Positions 25,891 to 37,328 of a DNA stretch of 64,000 bases are shown here, piece by piece. Location: assembly GCF_000403845.2 (NCBI RefSeq), contig NZ_KE159567.1, positions 2,148,466-2,212,465 of the forward strand, read 5' to 3'. Made by a program: the position numbers and the translations under genes. Below the pieces are notes generated by a model that searched no databases, was not told the DNA's origin, and saw nothing but the letters and a program-made list of their open reading frames with translations. The DNA comes from Eubacterium sp. 14-2. GTDB lineage: Bacteria > Bacillota > Clostridia > Lachnospirales > Lachnospiraceae. Numbering within the stretch: position 1 is the first letter of the stretch; each line of letters begins with the position of its first letter.

Positions 25891-26958
25891 TCAGATAATC
25901 AGCATGGCGTCTCCAAAACTGAAAAATCTGTATTTTTCCTGCACTGCCGTTTCATAGGCTTTCATAACCTGTTCTCTTCCTGCAAGGGCTGATACCAGCA
26001 TCACCAGCGTGGATTCCGGCAGATGAAAATTGGTAATCAGTCCGTCCAGCACCTGAAACTGATACCCTGGATAGATAAAAATGTCTGTCCAGCCGCTGCC
26101 TGCCTGTACTGCCACTCCCTCTGAAGGGGTTCCGCCCTCCTGCTGCTTTTTTGCCTGCAGAGATTTTACCGCAGATTCAATGGTACGGCAGCTCGTAGTT
26201 CCCACGCAGATAATTCTGCCGCCTCTGCTTTTCGTTTCATTGATGATTCCGGCCGCTGTCTCATCAATCTGATAAAATTCCGAATGCATATGATGATCCT
26301 GCACCTGTTTTGCTTTCACCGGACGGAACGTACCAAGGCCCACATGGAGCGTTACTTCCGCAATGGAAATTCCTTTCCGGCGGATTTCTTCCAGAAGTTC
26401 CGGTGTAAAATGCAGTCCGGCGGTAGGTGCGGCTGCCGATCCTTCTTCTCTGGCATAGACGGTCTGATAGCGGTTCTTATCCTGGAGGGGATGGGTAATG
26501 TAGGGAGGCAGAGGCATCTGACCCAGCCGGTCCAGAATCTCCTCAAAAATCCCGTCATACGTGAACTGAATCAGCCGGTTGCCTTCTTCCGCAATCTCTA
26601 ACACTTCTCCCGTCAGAAGGCCGCCGCCGAACATAATTCTGGTTCCGGGTTTTGCCTTTTTCCCTGGCTTTACCAGAGTTTCCCAGATATCATTTTCTCT
26701 TCTTTTCAGCAGCAGAATCTCTATTCTGGCCTGTGTTCCCTCCCGTTCTCCATAAAGCCTTGCCGGAATTACCCTGGTATTGTTGAGCACCAGACAATCT
26801 CCTGGATTCAGATAATCCACAATATGGCGAAACCCTTTGTGCTCCACTTCTCCCGTCTCTTTGTGAAGTACCAGGAGACGGGACCCGGAACGGTCCTCCA
26901 GCGGATCCTGGGCGATCAGTTCCTCTGGCAGCTCATAATAAAAATCTTTCACATCCAT
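25891..26958 (-). CDS. queA: S-adenosylmethionine:tRNA ribosyltransferase-isomerase
   Basis: Cytoplasmic enzyme that adds the epoxycyclopentanediol ring to queuosine at tRNA position 34, using SAM as ribosyl donor. 355 residues, with the family motifs [37 protein letters not shown], and [10 protein letters not shown]. It starts 5 nt after the pheT stop, so it shares the pheST transcript under T-box control. No tgt gene is next to it here. Confidence 0.96.
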   Translation of the reverse strand: MDVKDFYYELPEELIAQDPLEDRSGSRLLVLHKETGEVEHKGFRHIVDYLNPGDCLVLNNTRVIPARLYGEREGTQARIEILLLKRRENDIWETLVKPGKKAKPGTRIMFGGGLLTGEVLEIAEEGNRLIQFTYDGIFEEILDRLGQMPLPPYITHPLQDKNRYQTVYAREEGSAAAPTAGLHFTPELLEEIRRKGISIAEVTLHVGLGTFRPVKAKQVQDHHMHSEFYQIDETAAGIINETKSRGGRIICVGTTSCRTIESAVKSLQAKKQQEGGTPSEGVAVQAGSGWTDIFIYPGYQFQVLDGLITNFHLPESTLVMLVSALAGREQVMKAYETAVQEKYRFFSFGDAMLII

Positions 26959-26963
26959 ACGAT

Positions 26964-29384
26964 TTATTTCCTCAGTTCAATGCCCAGTGCTTCCAGCTCT
27001 TTCAAAATCTTTTCCATCGCCGGCGCATAGTCTGCTTCTTCCAGTGTTTTGTCTTTTGCCCGGAAGGTCAGAGAATATGCCACAGATTTGCAGCCTGATT
27101 TAATCTGAGCTCCTTCATAGATGTCAAACAGTTCATAGCTTTCCAGATATTTTCCTCCTTTGGCGTCAAATATCTTCTCCACTTCTCCCACCAGAATATT
27201 TTTCTTCATAACCATGCTGATATCGCGGGTTACTGCCGGGAATCTGGCAATCCCTTCATATTTTCGGTCAAAGTTGGCCAGTTTTACAATTTCCGGCATG
27301 TCGATCACGGCCACATATACCCGGTCTTTGATGGAATAATTGTCTGCCACCTGGGGATGAAGTTCTCCCAGATATCCCAGAACCTTTCCCTGGTACAAAA
27401 TATTGGCCTGTCTGCCCGGATGAAGAAATGGTTTTTGAGAATCAGGGTCATAGATTTCTTTTCCGGTAAGCCCTGCTTTGGCAAAAAATTCTTCCACCAC
27501 GCCTTTCATGGTATAAAAATCCCCTTCTCCATACATGCCAAGGGTAAACTGCATTCGTTCTTCCGGCAGTTCTGTGAGAGGCACCTGTCCGGGAAGATAA
27601 ATATTTCCCAGCTCATACAGACGTACATTTTTATTCCGCCGGTTGTAGTTGGTGGACAGGGAAGTGAGCATTCCGTTCAGGGAAATGGTACGCATAATGC
27701 TGAAATCCTCTCCCAGCGGGTTGGAAATCACCACTGTTGTACGCAGACTGCTGTCTTTTGGAATCAGCAGCCTGTCAAATACTTTCGGACTCTCGAAGGA
27801 ATACGACATCCCCTGGCTGAACCCGCAGTATTCAGCCACATTTTTGGCCACTTCCTCCACTCTGAGCTTGAAGGAGAGTTTTCCTGTGGTGGCTTCTCCG
27901 TTGGGCAGTGTGGTGGGGATATTGTCATATCCGTAAAATCTTGCCACTTCTTCCGCCATATCTGCCAGACATTCCAGATCCTGCCGCCAGGAGGGTACCA
28001 GAACCTCGTCTTTTTCCTCATCATAGTCCAGATCGATTTTCTTAAAGTAGCCAATCATGGTTTCTTTTGAAATCTGCGTTCCCAGCAGCCGGTTGACTTT
28101 TTGAGCATCAAAAGGAATTCTTCTGCCTTCTTTTACTTTTCCGTATACGTCAACCACACCGCCCACTACTTCTCCGGCTCCCAGCTCTTCGATTAACTGG
28201 CAGGCCCGGTTGATGGCATCCAGTGCATTGTTGGGATCCAGACCTTTTTCAAATTTTCCGGAAGCATCTGTACGCAGGCCGATTTTTTTGCTGGAAAGAC
28301 GGATGTTTGTACCGTCAAAGCAGGCTGCCTCAAACAGCATGGTCTGTACGCTGTCGGTAATCATGGAATTTTCTCCGCCCATAATTCCGGCAATTCCCAC
28401 GGCTTTTTCTCCGTCGCAGATCATCAGTACGGATTCATCCATGGTGCGTTCCTGTCCGTCCAGAGTCACAAATTTCTCTCCTTCTGATGCCCTTCTTACC
28501 ACAATTTCTTTTCCGGCAATGGTATCAAGGTCATAGGCGTGCATGGGCTGGCCATATTCCTCCATCACATAATTGGTAATATCCACAATGTTATTGATGG
28601 GCCGGATCCCCTGGGAAGCCAGACGCCGCTGCATCCACTCCGGCGATGGAGCGATTTTGATATTTTTTACCACCCGTGCGCAGTATCTGGGACAGAGTTC
28701 CGTATCTTCCACCGTAACTTTGATATAATCTGCTGCATTTTCACTGTTTCCTGTCTCCGGCACCACCGGGGGCTGAAATTTTCTGTCAAATGTGGCTGCC
28801 GCTTCTCTTGCAAGGCCCAGAACTCCGAAACAGTCCACCCGGTTGGACGTGATTTCATATTCAAACACCACATCGTCCAGTCCCAGTGCACGAACAGCGC
28901 TTTCTCCCACCGGTGCATCTTCACCGAAAATGTAAATGCCTTCTTCCGGTGCTTCCGGATACATTTCCCGGCTGGAGCCCAGTTCTTCAATGGAGCACAT
29001 CATCCCCTCTGACGCAACGCCTCTTAATTTTCCCTTTTTGATTTTGATGCCGCCGGGCGTTTTCTTTCCGTCATGGCCTCCTGCCACACGCCCTCCGTCC
29101 AGTACCACAGGCACCTTCTGTCCTTCTTTTACATTGGGGGCTCCGGTAACAATCTGTATGTCTTCCCCGGCACCCACATCCACCTGGCAGATTACCAGTT
29201 TATCTGCATCCGGGTGCTTTTCTATTTTCTTAATCTGTCCAATGATGATTTTTTCCAGATCCTGGTCCAGTTTCTCATAACCTTCCACTTTGGAACCGGA
29301 AAGGGTCATTGCGTCCATGTATTCCTGAGGGGTCACATCCAGTTCCGGAACATATGCCTTAATCCATGATAATGATGTATTCAT
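26964..29384 (-). CDS. pheT: Phenylalanine--tRNA ligase beta subunit
   Basis: 806 residues, standard for bacterial PheT. N-terminal tRNA-binding OB domain (about 40-150, [17 protein letters not shown]), B3/B4 editing region ([10 protein letters not shown]), B5 domain, the catalytically inert core (YSFESPK) and the C-terminal ferredoxin-like anticodon-binding domain ([17 protein letters not shown]). It forms an alpha2-beta2 enzyme with PheS, whose gene lies 47 nt upstream. Start ATG 29384. Confidence 0.97.
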   Translation of the reverse strand: MNTSLSWIKAYVPELDVTPQEYMDAMTLSGSKVEGYEKLDQDLEKIIIGQIKKIEKHPDADKLVICQVDVGAGEDIQIVTGAPNVKEGQKVPVVLDGGRVAGGHDGKKTPGGIKIKKGKLRGVASEGMMCSIEELGSSREMYPEAPEEGIYIFGEDAPVGESAVRALGLDDVVFEYEITSNRVDCFGVLGLAREAAATFDRKFQPPVVPETGNSENAADYIKVTVEDTELCPRYCARVVKNIKIAPSPEWMQRRLASQGIRPINNIVDITNYVMEEYGQPMHAYDLDTIAGKEIVVRRASEGEKFVTLDGQERTMDESVLMICDGEKAVGIAGIMGGENSMITDSVQTMLFEAACFDGTNIRLSSKKIGLRTDASGKFEKGLDPNNALDAINRACQLIEELGAGEVVGGVVDVYGKVKEGRRIPFDAQKVNRLLGTQISKETMIGYFKKIDLDYDEEKDEVLVPSWRQDLECLADMAEEVARFYGYDNIPTTLPNGEATTGKLSFKLRVEEVAKNVAEYCGFSQGMSYSFESPKVFDRLLIPKDSSLRTTVVISNPLGEDFSIMRTISLNGMLTSLSTNYNRRNKNVRLYELGNIYLPGQVPLTELPEERMQFTLGMYGEGDFYTMKGVVEEFFAKAGLTGKEIYDPDSQKPFLHPGRQANILYQGKVLGYLGELHPQVADNYSIKDRVYVAVIDMPEIVKLANFDRKYEGIARFPAVTRDISMVMKKNILVGEVEKIFDAKGGKYLESYELFDIYEGAQIKSGCKSVAYSLTFRAKDKTLEEADYAPAMEKILKELEALGIELRK

Positions 29385-29431
29385 AATAATTGATTCCTTT
29401 CTCTGATTTTCAATAATTTATCCTGACAGGT

Positions 29432-30451
29432 TCAGAACTGTCTCAAAAAGCGGTCGTCATTTTCATACAGCAGACGCATATCGTCAATTTCATATTTCAG
29501 CAGTGCGATTCGCTCCAGTCCCATTCCAAATGCAAATCCGGAATATTCTTCTGAATCAATGCCGCTCATTTCCAATACTCTCGGATGTACCATTCCACAG
29601 CCTAAAATCTCGATCCAGCCGGAGCCTTTGCAGAACCGGCAGCCTTTTCCACCGCATTTAAAGCAGGTAACATCCACTTCTGCACTGGGTTCTGTAAAGG
29701 GGAAATGATGGGGACGGAATTTTACTTTTGTCTCTTCTCCAAACAGCTGTTTTGCAAATTCTGCCAGTGTTCCTTTCAGATCTGCAAAGGTAATGTGCTT
29801 ATCAATCACAAGCCCTTCTATCTGGTGGAAAGAGGGAGAATGAGTGGCGTCCACTTCGTCGGAACGGAACACCCGGCCCGGTGCAATCATGCGGATGGGC
29901 AGCTTCCCTTTTTCCATTTCCCGTACCTGAACCGGAGAAGTCTGGGTACGGAGCAGAATCCTGTCGTTGATATAAAAGGTATCCTGCTCGTCTTTGGCCG
30001 GATGGTTGGCCGGAATATTCAGAGCCTCAAAATTATAATAATCATATTCCACTTCCGGGCCTTCCACCACTTCATATCCCATACCAATAAAAATGCGTTC
30101 CACCTCTTCCAGGGCAATGGTATTGGGGTGACGGTGTCCCACAGGATTTTTTCTGGCCGGAAGGGTTACGTCAATTACTTCCTGTTTTAACCGCAGATCC
30201 CGTTCTGCCGCTTCCAGCCTGGCTTTTGTCTCTTCAATGAGTTTTTCAATACTTTCTCTTGTCTCATTCACAAGCTGTCCCACTATCGGGCGTTCTTCGG
30301 GAAGCACGTCTTTCATTCCTTTTAAAACAGCCGTCAGCTCTCCCTTTTTTCCCAGAAACGCAACTCTTACATCATTTAATTTTGCCAGTCCGTCAGAATT
30401 CTGAATCTCCCGGACTGCTTCTGTCTTAATCTGTTCCAGCTTTTCTTTCAT
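29432..30451 (-). CDS. pheS: Phenylalanine--tRNA ligase alpha subunit
   Basis: 339 residues from the ATG at 30451, chosen because AGGAG lies 7 nt ahead; an ATG at 30457 is too close to that site. N-terminal coiled coil, then the class II catalytic core: [30 protein letters not shown], and [16 protein letters not shown]. It has a [17 protein letters not shown]ys cluster, as seen in many Firmicute PheS. It is the first gene of pheS-pheT-queA behind a T-box leader. Confidence 0.97.
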   Translation of the reverse strand: MKEKLEQIKTEAVREIQNSDGLAKLNDVRVAFLGKKGELTAVLKGMKDVLPEERPIVGQLVNETRESIEKLIEETKARLEAAERDLRLKQEVIDVTLPARKNPVGHRHPNTIALEEVERIFIGMGYEVVEGPEVEYDYYNFEALNIPANHPAKDEQDTFYINDRILLRTQTSPVQVREMEKGKLPIRMIAPGRVFRSDEVDATHSPSFHQIEGLVIDKHITFADLKGTLAEFAKQLFGEETKVKFRPHHFPFTEPSAEVDVTCFKCGGKGCRFCKGSGWIEILGCGMVHPRVLEMSGIDSEEYSGFAFGMGLERIALLKYEIDDMRLLYENDDRFLRQF

Positions 30452-30502
30452 AATCATTCTCCTTTTTATAAAGTGGGCAGGCCCACATTAGTATAAAAAA
30501 AC

Positions 30503-30781
30503 CCCCTGTGCAGAGAACTGCACAGGGGCGAAATATTCCGCGGTACCACCCTGATTTTCCGGTTTCCTTCTGCTGCATTCTTCCGAATACAGGGATACCG
30601 GACACTCTTTCTGCGTAACGTGCAGGCTACGTCATATCCTACTCCTGAAACCTGTTTCAGATATGCAGCTCCGGTGGGAAATTCGATTCCTGTCTTCTCT
30701 TAAAAGGATTTGCAGCCGGTGATCCTCTCTCTCTGTAAGCAGTACAGTTCTCTACTTAACACCTTCATTGCTTTTGCATGG
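30503..30781 (-). promoter_or_regulatory. T-box riboswitch leader, phenylalanine type, for pheST
   Basis: T-box AGGGTGGTACCGCG on the minus strand at 30552-30539. It is followed by the terminator hairpin CCCCTGTGCA / TGCACAGGGG (30503-30528) and a run of seven T. Upstream, stem I elements end with GAATTTCCCACCGGAGC, in which TTC (30680-30678) is the likely specifier, a phenylalanine codon. This matches the downstream genes. Confidence 0.92.
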
Positions 30782-30786
30782 AACTC

Positions 30787-30815
30787 ATTTTAACATGGGT
30801 TCTGAAAAACTTCAA
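30787..30815 (-). promoter_or_regulatory. Promoter of the pheST leader
   Basis: -35 TTGAAG (30810-30815), 17-bp spacer, -10 TAAAAT (30787-30792) on the minus strand, immediately before the T-box leader. Confidence 0.7.
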
Positions 30816-30894
30816 GTGTTTTTTCTGATTTCCCCAAATGCTGATAACCTTCAGGAGAACTCCCGTTCCCACTCCGGATAAATCCATGGTCCCG

Positions 30895-33800
30895 TTACTT
30901 CACGGTAACTGTTTTGCTCCATGTACTGTACTGGGTTTTATATTTGTATCTGGAACATTCTGTCCTTATGCGGAATCTCAGATTTTTATCTGAAGTTTTC
31001 AGCCCTGTGATACTGCACACCAGCTTTCCGCTCTTTGTTTTTACTTTTTTCAGATACTTCCATTTCTTCGTTCTGGCATTATATTTGTACAGTTTTTTTG
31101 ATTTTACCCGATAAGCCAGTTTGTACTTTCTGCTGCTTTTGTTATACTGGCTGATCTGATAAGTATTTGCATTCTTCACCGGTTTAAACGACAGCTCCAC
31201 ACTTTTGGCAGAAAGGCGTTTGAGGGACAGTTTCGTGGGCGACTTTGGTTTGACAATCACTTTGGATTCTTTGGAGTAATTGCCATAATATGTCCTGCCT
31301 CCGCTTTTTTTGTATGCTCTGACTTTATAACGATATGCCTTTCCCGCAGTTTTCTTTCTGTCCGTATAGGAAGGACCCGTTGTTGTGTTAATCCTCACAA
31401 ACCTGCCTTTGGAAGGATTATAGCGGAACACCTCATATCCCTGGGCACCCGGTACGCTTTTCCATTTCAGTTTTACCCGGCTGGTGGTATCGGAGGAAAC
31501 ACTTACCCCTTCCACTGTCTGCAGCGTAACTGTCTGGGAACTCATTCCCGGCTGGAGATCAGGCTGCTCCTGACTCCGTCCCTGTACTGTCACATTACAT
31601 CCCGCATCCGCAGATGTAACTTTTGCTGCTCCGGAAGCAGAGGTCACCACCAGAGTATAAGTTCCGGCGTCTCTGGCAGAAGCAGAGGAAACGGTCAGTG
31701 TCCTGCCTGTTTTTCCATTCAGCGGCACATCGTCTTTATACCACTGATAAGTGTGAATTCCTTCCTTCTCCGTAATCTGAGGTGCAAGTTCAAATCCCTG
31801 ACCTTCCGCCACTGTAATCTTTCTGGAAGAAAACTGAAGTTCCGCCGGAACAGGCCGGGGCTGTACCGGTGTTTCCCCCCGCTGTGCCTCTCTGGCTTTT
31901 ACGCTTTCCGCCGCAAAAGCTGCGTCTATCACGTCTCCGGATTCCAGAGAATCATAATTAATCTCCACGGTCATGGATTTGTTATCTGTAATTTCCTGCC
32001 AGATACTGCCCACCACAAGCTGGTCTATTACATATCCGTCCGCCGCCTGAATGGTAAATGTACGGCTCTCCCCCTGCTGCAGCGTAACAATTCCTTCTTC
32101 TGCCCCTGTGATGCTGCCTCCTGCAGTATTGCTTACAAGCACTGATTTGGCAGGAGTTTTGCCATCGTCTTTATCTTCCACGGCCATAATGGCAAAAGGA
32201 CTGAAAGATTTACATGTGATTACCAGACCATAACGTGTAACCGTACAGGGTACTTCTTCCACCCCGACAATTTTTCCTGCTTTGTTCCTGATAAAATGGC
32301 AGGCTTTAAACGTTACTCCTTCATCAGAAGGCCCGTATCCCGCCGGAAATCCAACGCTAACCCGAACAGAATCTCCAAGCTGTACCACATTCTTTTTACA
32401 GGTGAGAAAATTAATATTATATGTCTCGCTTTTCAGTACCTGTTCCCCCGGAAATGTACTTCCCACCAGCTCGTTCATAGCGTCTGCCTGTGCCTGGGTG
32501 GTTGTGGTAGCCACCAGGGTGAGTCCGGTTACCATCTCAGGTGTAAGGCCTGATCCATCCTCTGTCTCCCAGCTCTCCCAGTTTTTGCAGGAAAGATCTG
32601 ACTGTTCCAGAAGAGACGGCCTTCCCCATACATTATAAAAATACCCTTTGGTACGATATGCACAGATACAGCTTCTGTAAGCAGCTGAATAACTGAACGC
32701 ATTCGGCACTTTTCCACTGTCTGTCCCCACCAGTCCGGTAAGGCCAAAACGATAGGTAATACTGTTGTCCAGCCACATTTTACTGGGTGTAAAATCCATC
32801 TCTACCGTCCTGTCTCCGTCCCAGGTAAAATTCTCAACTTTACAATACTGCATGGCAGTGGTATCTGACTCTCTGACAGACAGGGTAATACCTGCTTCAG
32901 CAGCATCGTCTGCAAGTTTTAACGTATCGTCATATGTAATCTTCAGATGATGGGTTTTTTCAATTTCCAGATTCCCGGTCATGGCCGGTTCTGCTTTCTG
33001 CACATAAGGAGGCGGCGTATAGGTTCCATTGGGATTGAAAAGTTTTTCAGAACTCGCCTCAAATAACAGGGGATCTCCATGAAAGGTAAGATTCTCCAGA
33101 CTGCCCCCGTTATTTCCGTCATAATTTCCCGGATTTTCACGGGTCACGGCAAATTCCACAAACTGAGCATTCGGCACATACATGGTCAGCTCTGTTTCCG
33201 TATCGTTCATGCTGGGATATACATCCGGAAGACAGTAAGCCCACTCTCCATACTCCCACCGTTTCGACTCCTCATAATATTTCGTCTCTTTCATCAGGAT
33301 ATAATTGCCCGTTTCAATGGCTTTGGAGGCCCCCATTCCCTGATAGCTCACCTTAAATATTCCTGTGGGAAGACCAGACTGCATTCCTTCACTGTAACTG
33401 ACCGTTAAACCGTTGCTGTTTACAACTTCCTCAAACAAAGGCCCCTGTCCTTCCAGCACAGGGTATGTAAATTCAAACTCTGCCTCTGACATAACTCCGT
33501 TGGGTATATGGCGCCTGCCCATAACATCTGCCCCTGCGAGAAGATACATGGTTCTTTCTCCCCCGTCCAAGCCATTCCCGTTCTCATTGGGCACAGGAAC
33601 AACAGGATCATCCATGGTTGCGTCCACACCGTACCACTGACCGTCCACCTGTACATAATTCCACATATGCAGTTCTCCCTGGTCTCTGGTGAGCTGATAC
33701 ATGCCCTGAACCAGCACGCAGGGAATTCCCAGCCTGTCCAGCACGGATTTCATGGCTCTGGCATAACCTTCACAGAGGCTTTCTCCTTTGACCAGAGCTC

Positions 33801-34461
33801 CGTAGGCAGTCCTGATATGTCCCGCATTTTCCTTTTTGCAGCTGTCTTCTAACCGGTAAGAGGTGTGCTGTATAATTTCGTCATGCACATACTTTACCTG
33901 CTGCTCTGTCAGATTCTCCCCCTCTTTTACAGAAAGACTCCTGGCCCCCTGTGCAATCTCCTCTGCTCTGGCCTCATATGCCGCAATGGCTTCTTCCACC
34001 TGCTGACTGTTTTCAAATCCCTTTACATAATAGTCGCTGCTTCTGCCGGATCCCAGCCAGGCATGATAATTTCCCCCTCCGTCCCTGGTCACACGCAGGG
34101 AAAGATACGAAAAATCCACATAAAAAATATCAGGATAATCTGCATAAAAGGCGTCTCTGGCTGCTCCCATGGCAGACAGCAGCCCGTTGTTTCCACTGGC
34201 ATAGCTTTCCAGCTGTTCCCCTGTCACACACTGGTTGGCTGCCAGGTCATAATCTCCGGTTCCGGTTTTGAAAATGCCCTGTTCATACATCTGATACATG
34301 GCATCATAAAGCCTTTTCCCTTCTTCCGTAAGCTGGTTATAATAGTACCGCTCCTGTGGGGCACCGTGCACTTCCCGCATTTCTCTGCCGAAGGTCTTCG
34401 CCGCCAGAGGCAGCGCCAACATGAAAAACAGCAGCATAAAAAATGTTTTCCTGCGTTTCAT
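30895..34461 (-). CDS. Large secreted transglutaminase-like protein with Ig-like and FnIII domains
   Basis: 1188 residues from ATG 34461 (GGGAGG 6 nt upstream). A signal peptide (MKRRKTFFMLLFFMLALPLAA) comes first. An N-terminal domain (about 60-330) has a transglutaminase/protease-type triad: Cys in KGESLCEGYARAM, His in ELHMWNYVQVDG and Asp in WYGVDATMDD. A long middle region of beta domains follows. Next is an Ig-like domain at about 905-985 (TYQWYKDDVPLNG...DAGTYTLVV). A fibronectin type III-like pair begins near 1010 (VKLKWKSVPGAQGYEVFRY), ending in a very Lys-rich C-terminus. No LPXTG or membrane anchor; the basic tail may bind the wall. Targets are unknown. It forms its own unit. Confidence 0.8.
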   Translation of the reverse strand: MKRRKTFFMLLFFMLALPLAAKTFGREMREVHGAPQERYYYNQLTEEGKRLYDAMYQMYEQGIFKTGTGDYDLAANQCVTGEQLESYASGNNGLLSAMGAARDAFYADYPDIFYVDFSYLSLRVTRDGGGNYHAWLGSGRSSDYYVKGFENSQQVEEAIAAYEARAEEIAQGARSLSVKEGENLTEQQVKYVHDEIIQHTSYRLEDSCKKENAGHIRTAYGALVKGESLCEGYARAMKSVLDRLGIPCVLVQGMYQLTRDQGELHMWNYVQVDGQWYGVDATMDDPVVPVPNENGNGLDGGERTMYLLAGADVMGRRHIPNGVMSEAEFEFTYPVLEGQGPLFEEVVNSNGLTVSYSEGMQSGLPTGIFKVSYQGMGASKAIETGNYILMKETKYYEESKRWEYGEWAYCLPDVYPSMNDTETELTMYVPNAQFVEFAVTRENPGNYDGNNGGSLENLTFHGDPLLFEASSEKLFNPNGTYTPPPYVQKAEPAMTGNLEIEKTHHLKITYDDTLKLADDAAEAGITLSVRESDTTAMQYCKVENFTWDGDRTVEMDFTPSKMWLDNSITYRFGLTGLVGTDSGKVPNAFSYSAAYRSCICAYRTKGYFYNVWGRPSLLEQSDLSCKNWESWETEDGSGLTPEMVTGLTLVATTTTQAQADAMNELVGSTFPGEQVLKSETYNINFLTCKKNVVQLGDSVRVSVGFPAGYGPSDEGVTFKACHFIRNKAGKIVGVEEVPCTVTRYGLVITCKSFSPFAIMAVEDKDDGKTPAKSVLVSNTAGGSITGAEEGIVTLQQGESRTFTIQAADGYVIDQLVVGSIWQEITDNKSMTVEINYDSLESGDVIDAAFAAESVKAREAQRGETPVQPRPVPAELQFSSRKITVAEGQGFELAPQITEKEGIHTYQWYKDDVPLNGKTGRTLTVSSASARDAGTYTLVVTSASGAAKVTSADAGCNVTVQGRSQEQPDLQPGMSSQTVTLQTVEGVSVSSDTTSRVKLKWKSVPGAQGYEVFRYNPSKGRFVRINTTTGPSYTDRKKTAGKAYRYKVRAYKKSGGRTYYGNYSKESKVIVKPKSPTKLSLKRLSAKSVELSFKPVKNANTYQISQYNKSSRKYKLAYRVKSKKLYKYNARTKKWKYLKKVKTKSGKLVCSITGLKTSDKNLRFRIRTECSRYKYKTQYSTWSKTVTVK

Positions 34462-34544
34462 CAACTTCCTCCCTCTTATTCTGGAAAAATATAGTTCTGA
34501 TTCCAAGAATAACATGGGAAAATTCAGAAAGTCAAGTCCTGGAA

Positions 34545-34580
34545 AAAACTATTACCGGAAGTTATGTAACTTCCGGTAAT
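34545..34580 (-). terminator. Terminator downstream of nfo
   Basis: Perfect 13-bp stem ATTACCGGAAGTT / AACTTCCGGTAAT (34551-34580) with a 4-nt loop, followed by AGTTTTTT on the minus strand. It lies directly after the nfo stop. Confidence 0.85.
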
Positions 34581-34585
34581 GGCTT

Positions 34586-35422
34586 TTATGAATTGTCTGA
34601 AATTTTTCTGAGCAATGCAATCTCCCTTCCATATCCTTCCAGATCATTGGGCGTCTCCAGAAAAAAAGGAAGGCTGCACAGAGCGGGATGAGTGACAATG
34701 GCCCGAAAGGTTTCCAGACCAATTTTTCCCTCTCCGATTTTCGCATGACGGTCCTTATGGCTTTCCAGACCATACATGCTGTCGTTCAGATGCATGGCTT
34801 TCAGACGCTCCAGACCGATTACCCTCTGAAATTCTTTTATTACCTCTTCCAGATGATTTACAATATCATAACCGCTGTCAAACACATGGCAGGTATCCAG
34901 ACAGACGCCCAGGCGGCTGCTGTCTTCCACACGGTCGATAACCGCCCGCAGTTCTTCAAAATTCCGTCCCATTTCCGTGCCTTTTCCCGCCATGGTTTCC
35001 AGTAAAATCCAGGCATGGTATTCCTTTTCATTTATCCGGTTCAGCATATCAGCAATCAGTTCCACGCCCCGTTCTGCTCCCTGCTTCACATGACTTCCCG
35101 GATGAAAATTATACATGGCCTCCGGAAAATACTCCAGCCGGCTCAGATCATCACACATAATATCGTATGCAAACTGACGCAGCCCTTCGTCTTTTGCACA
35201 GGCATTTAAAGTATAGGGAGCATGGGCCAGAATCTGTGCAATTCCATGTTCCTTTGCAAATTCCAGATAAGCGGCAATATCCTCCGGATTCCGTTCCCTG
35301 GCTTTTCCGCCTCTGGGATTTCTGGTAAAAAACTGAAAGGTGTTGGCTCCAATTTTCACCGCCTCTTTTCCCATGGCCAGAAAGCCTCTGGAAGAAGACA
35401 GATGACATCCAATTCTTAACAT
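34586..35422 (-). CDS. nfo: Endonuclease IV (AP endonuclease)
   Basis: Zinc-dependent AP endonuclease in base excision repair. 278 residues, TIM barrel. Seen: [12 protein letters not shown] at the start, [51 protein letters not shown], and [23 protein letters not shown], which carry the trinuclear zinc ligands. It lies 10 nt after ilvD on the same strand and shares its transcript, ending in a strong terminator. Confidence 0.95.
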   Translation of the reverse strand: MLRIGCHLSSSRGFLAMGKEAVKIGANTFQFFTRNPRGGKARERNPEDIAAYLEFAKEHGIAQILAHAPYTLNACAKDEGLRQFAYDIMCDDLSRLEYFPEAMYNFHPGSHVKQGAERGVELIADMLNRINEKEYHAWILLETMAGKGTEMGRNFEELRAVIDRVEDSSRLGVCLDTCHVFDSGYDIVNHLEEVIKEFQRVIGLERLKAMHLNDSMYGLESHKDRHAKIGEGKIGLETFRAIVTHPALCSLPFFLETPNDLEGYGREIALLRKISDNS

Positions 35423-35432
35423 ACCGACTCCT

Positions 35433-37100
35433 TTACAGTTCTTTTTTCATAACCGCGCCTTTTGCCCCTGAGGTAACCATCTGTGCATACCTTGCCAGAT
35501 AGCCTTCCGTAACTTTTGGAGTCCTGGGCTTCCACTCTGCTCTTCGTTCTGCAAGGATTTCCTCCGGTACATCCAGCTCCAGTTTCATTTCCGGGATATT
35601 GATTTTGATGATATCTCCTTCTTCCACCAACGCAATGGTTCCGCCTACTGCCGCTTCCGGTGAAACATGGCCGATAGAAGCGCCCCGGCTGGCTCCGGAA
35701 AAACGTCCATCTGTAATCAGCGCAACGGTGGAACCCAGTCCCATGCCTGCAATGGCAGAAGTGGGATTCAGCATTTCACGCATACCCGGTCCGCCTTTCG
35801 GCCCTTCATAACGGATTACCACCACATCTCCGGCCGCAATTTTCCCGCCTTTGATGGCTGCAATAGCGTCTTCTTCACAGTCAAATACACGGGCAGGTCC
35901 CTCGTGTACCATCATTTCCGGTGCAACTGCAGAGCGTTTCACCACGCTTCCCTCCGGCGCCAGGTTCCCCTTTAATACAGCAAGGCCTCCTGTTTTACTG
36001 TAAGGATTGTCAAGGGGCCGGATTACTTCCGGATTCCGGTTGACACAGCCTCTGATATTTTCTCCCATGGTCCGTCCGGTAACCGTCATACAGTCTGTGT
36101 TCAGCAGATTAAGCTCCGCCAGCTGGTTCATCACCGCATAAACGCCCCCGGCTTCATTCAGATCCTCCATATAAGTGGGGCCTGCCGGAGCCAGATGGCA
36201 GAGATTCGGCGTCTTTTCACTGATTTCATTTGCAAATCCGATATCAAAATCAAAACCAATCTCATGGGCGATGGCCGGAAGGTGCAGCATACTGTTAGTA
36301 GAACAGCCCAGAGCCATATCCACAGTCAGGGCATTCAACACAGCCTCTTTTGTCATAATATCCCTGGGGCAGATATTTTTTCTGTACATTTCCATCACTG
36401 CCATACCTGCATGTTTGGCAAGCCGAAGCCGGTCGGAATACACTGCCGGAATGGTTCCATTTCCAGGAAGGCCCATGCCCAGGGCTTCTGTCAGGCAGTT
36501 CATGGAATTGGCCGTATACATGCCGGAACAGGATCCGCAGGTAGGACATGCCTTTTCCTCAAATTCACAGACATCCTCTTCTGTCATGGTGCCTGCTGCA
36601 TAAGAGCCCACTGCCTCAAACATGGAAGAAAGGCTGGTCTTTTTTCCCTTTACATGGCCTGCCAGCATGGGACCGCCGGACACAAATACAGTGGGTACAT
36701 TGATTCTCGCTGCTGCCATCAGAAGTCCCGGCACATTTTTGTCACAGTTAGGCACCATCACCAGCGCATCAAACTGGTGGGCCAGGGCCATACATTCCGT
36801 GGAATCTGCAATCAGATCACGGGTTACCAGAGAATATTTCATTCCCGTGTGTCCCATGGCAATTCCGTCGCAGACTGCAATGGCCGGAAATACCACCGGA
36901 ACTCCGCCGGCTTCCGCTACTCCCAGCTTTACCGCATTCACAATTTTGTCCAGATTCATATGTCCCGGAACAATCTCGTTATAGGAGCTTACAATTCCAA
37001 CCAGCGGTTTGTCCATTTCTTCTCTGGTAAATCCCAGCGCATTAAACAGGGAACGATGGGGCGCCTGCTGCATCCCTTTTTTCACATTGTCACTTCTCAT
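35433..37100 (-). CDS. ilvD: Dihydroxy-acid dehydratase
   Basis: Iron-sulfur enzyme of valine, isoleucine and pantothenate synthesis that converts dihydroxy acids to 2-keto acids. 555 residues. Cluster cysteines are in PNCDKNVPG and in [17 protein letters not shown]. The C-terminal domain has [19 protein letters not shown], whose serine is catalytic. It is driven by a consensus promoter (37201-37229) and is followed by nfo. No other ilv genes are near. Confidence 0.96.
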   Translation of the reverse strand: MRSDNVKKGMQQAPHRSLFNALGFTREEMDKPLVGIVSSYNEIVPGHMNLDKIVNAVKLGVAEAGGVPVVFPAIAVCDGIAMGHTGMKYSLVTRDLIADSTECMALAHQFDALVMVPNCDKNVPGLLMAAARINVPTVFVSGGPMLAGHVKGKKTSLSSMFEAVGSYAAGTMTEEDVCEFEEKACPTCGSCSGMYTANSMNCLTEALGMGLPGNGTIPAVYSDRLRLAKHAGMAVMEMYRKNICPRDIMTKEAVLNALTVDMALGCSTNSMLHLPAIAHEIGFDFDIGFANEISEKTPNLCHLAPAGPTYMEDLNEAGGVYAVMNQLAELNLLNTDCMTVTGRTMGENIRGCVNRNPEVIRPLDNPYSKTGGLAVLKGNLAPEGSVVKRSAVAPEMMVHEGPARVFDCEEDAIAAIKGGKIAAGDVVVIRYEGPKGGPGMREMLNPTSAIAGMGLGSTVALITDGRFSGASRGASIGHVSPEAAVGGTIALVEEGDIIKINIPEMKLELDVPEEILAERRAEWKPRTPKVTEGYLARYAQMVTSGAKGAVMKKEL

Positions 37101-37200
37101 TTTCTCTACCTCTTTCTCTCTGTTTTCTTTCTCTTACAGAAAATATCCTCCTGCTGCAAAATACTAAAATATATGACATTCCGGTAAGATCATTATGCTT

Positions 37201-37229
37201 ATTATACCTTCATAGTTGTCTGCTGTCAA
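37201..37229 (-). promoter_or_regulatory. Consensus sigma-A promoter of ilvD-nfo
   Basis: Minus strand TTGACA (37224-37229), 17-bp spacer, TATAAT (37201-37206): a perfect match to the vegetative consensus. The predicted start lies about 95 nt before ilvD. Confidence 0.85.
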
Positions 37230-37258
37230 TGCAGTTGTATAACATTTCTTTCGTTTCA

Positions 37259-37287
37259 TTGACTTTCCCTGTAATACATGCTAAAAT
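37259..37287 (+). promoter_or_regulatory. Promoter of the hybrid sensor kinase
   Basis: TTGACT (37259-37264), 17-bp spacer, TAAAAT (37282-37287), diverging from the ilvD promoter 30 bp away and about 40 nt before the kinase start. Confidence 0.75.
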
Positions 37288-37328
37288 ATGGAATGATTTT
37301 GGATTACAAATTCAGGGAGAGAGTTAGT

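Noticed and set aside
37128-37146. CodY-like box ahead of ilvD (TTACAGAAAAT)
   Set aside because: Aligned with the 15-bp consensus AATTTTCWGAAAATT it has about five mismatches, one half being poor. The gene is a plausible CodY target, but the site alone is not convincing.
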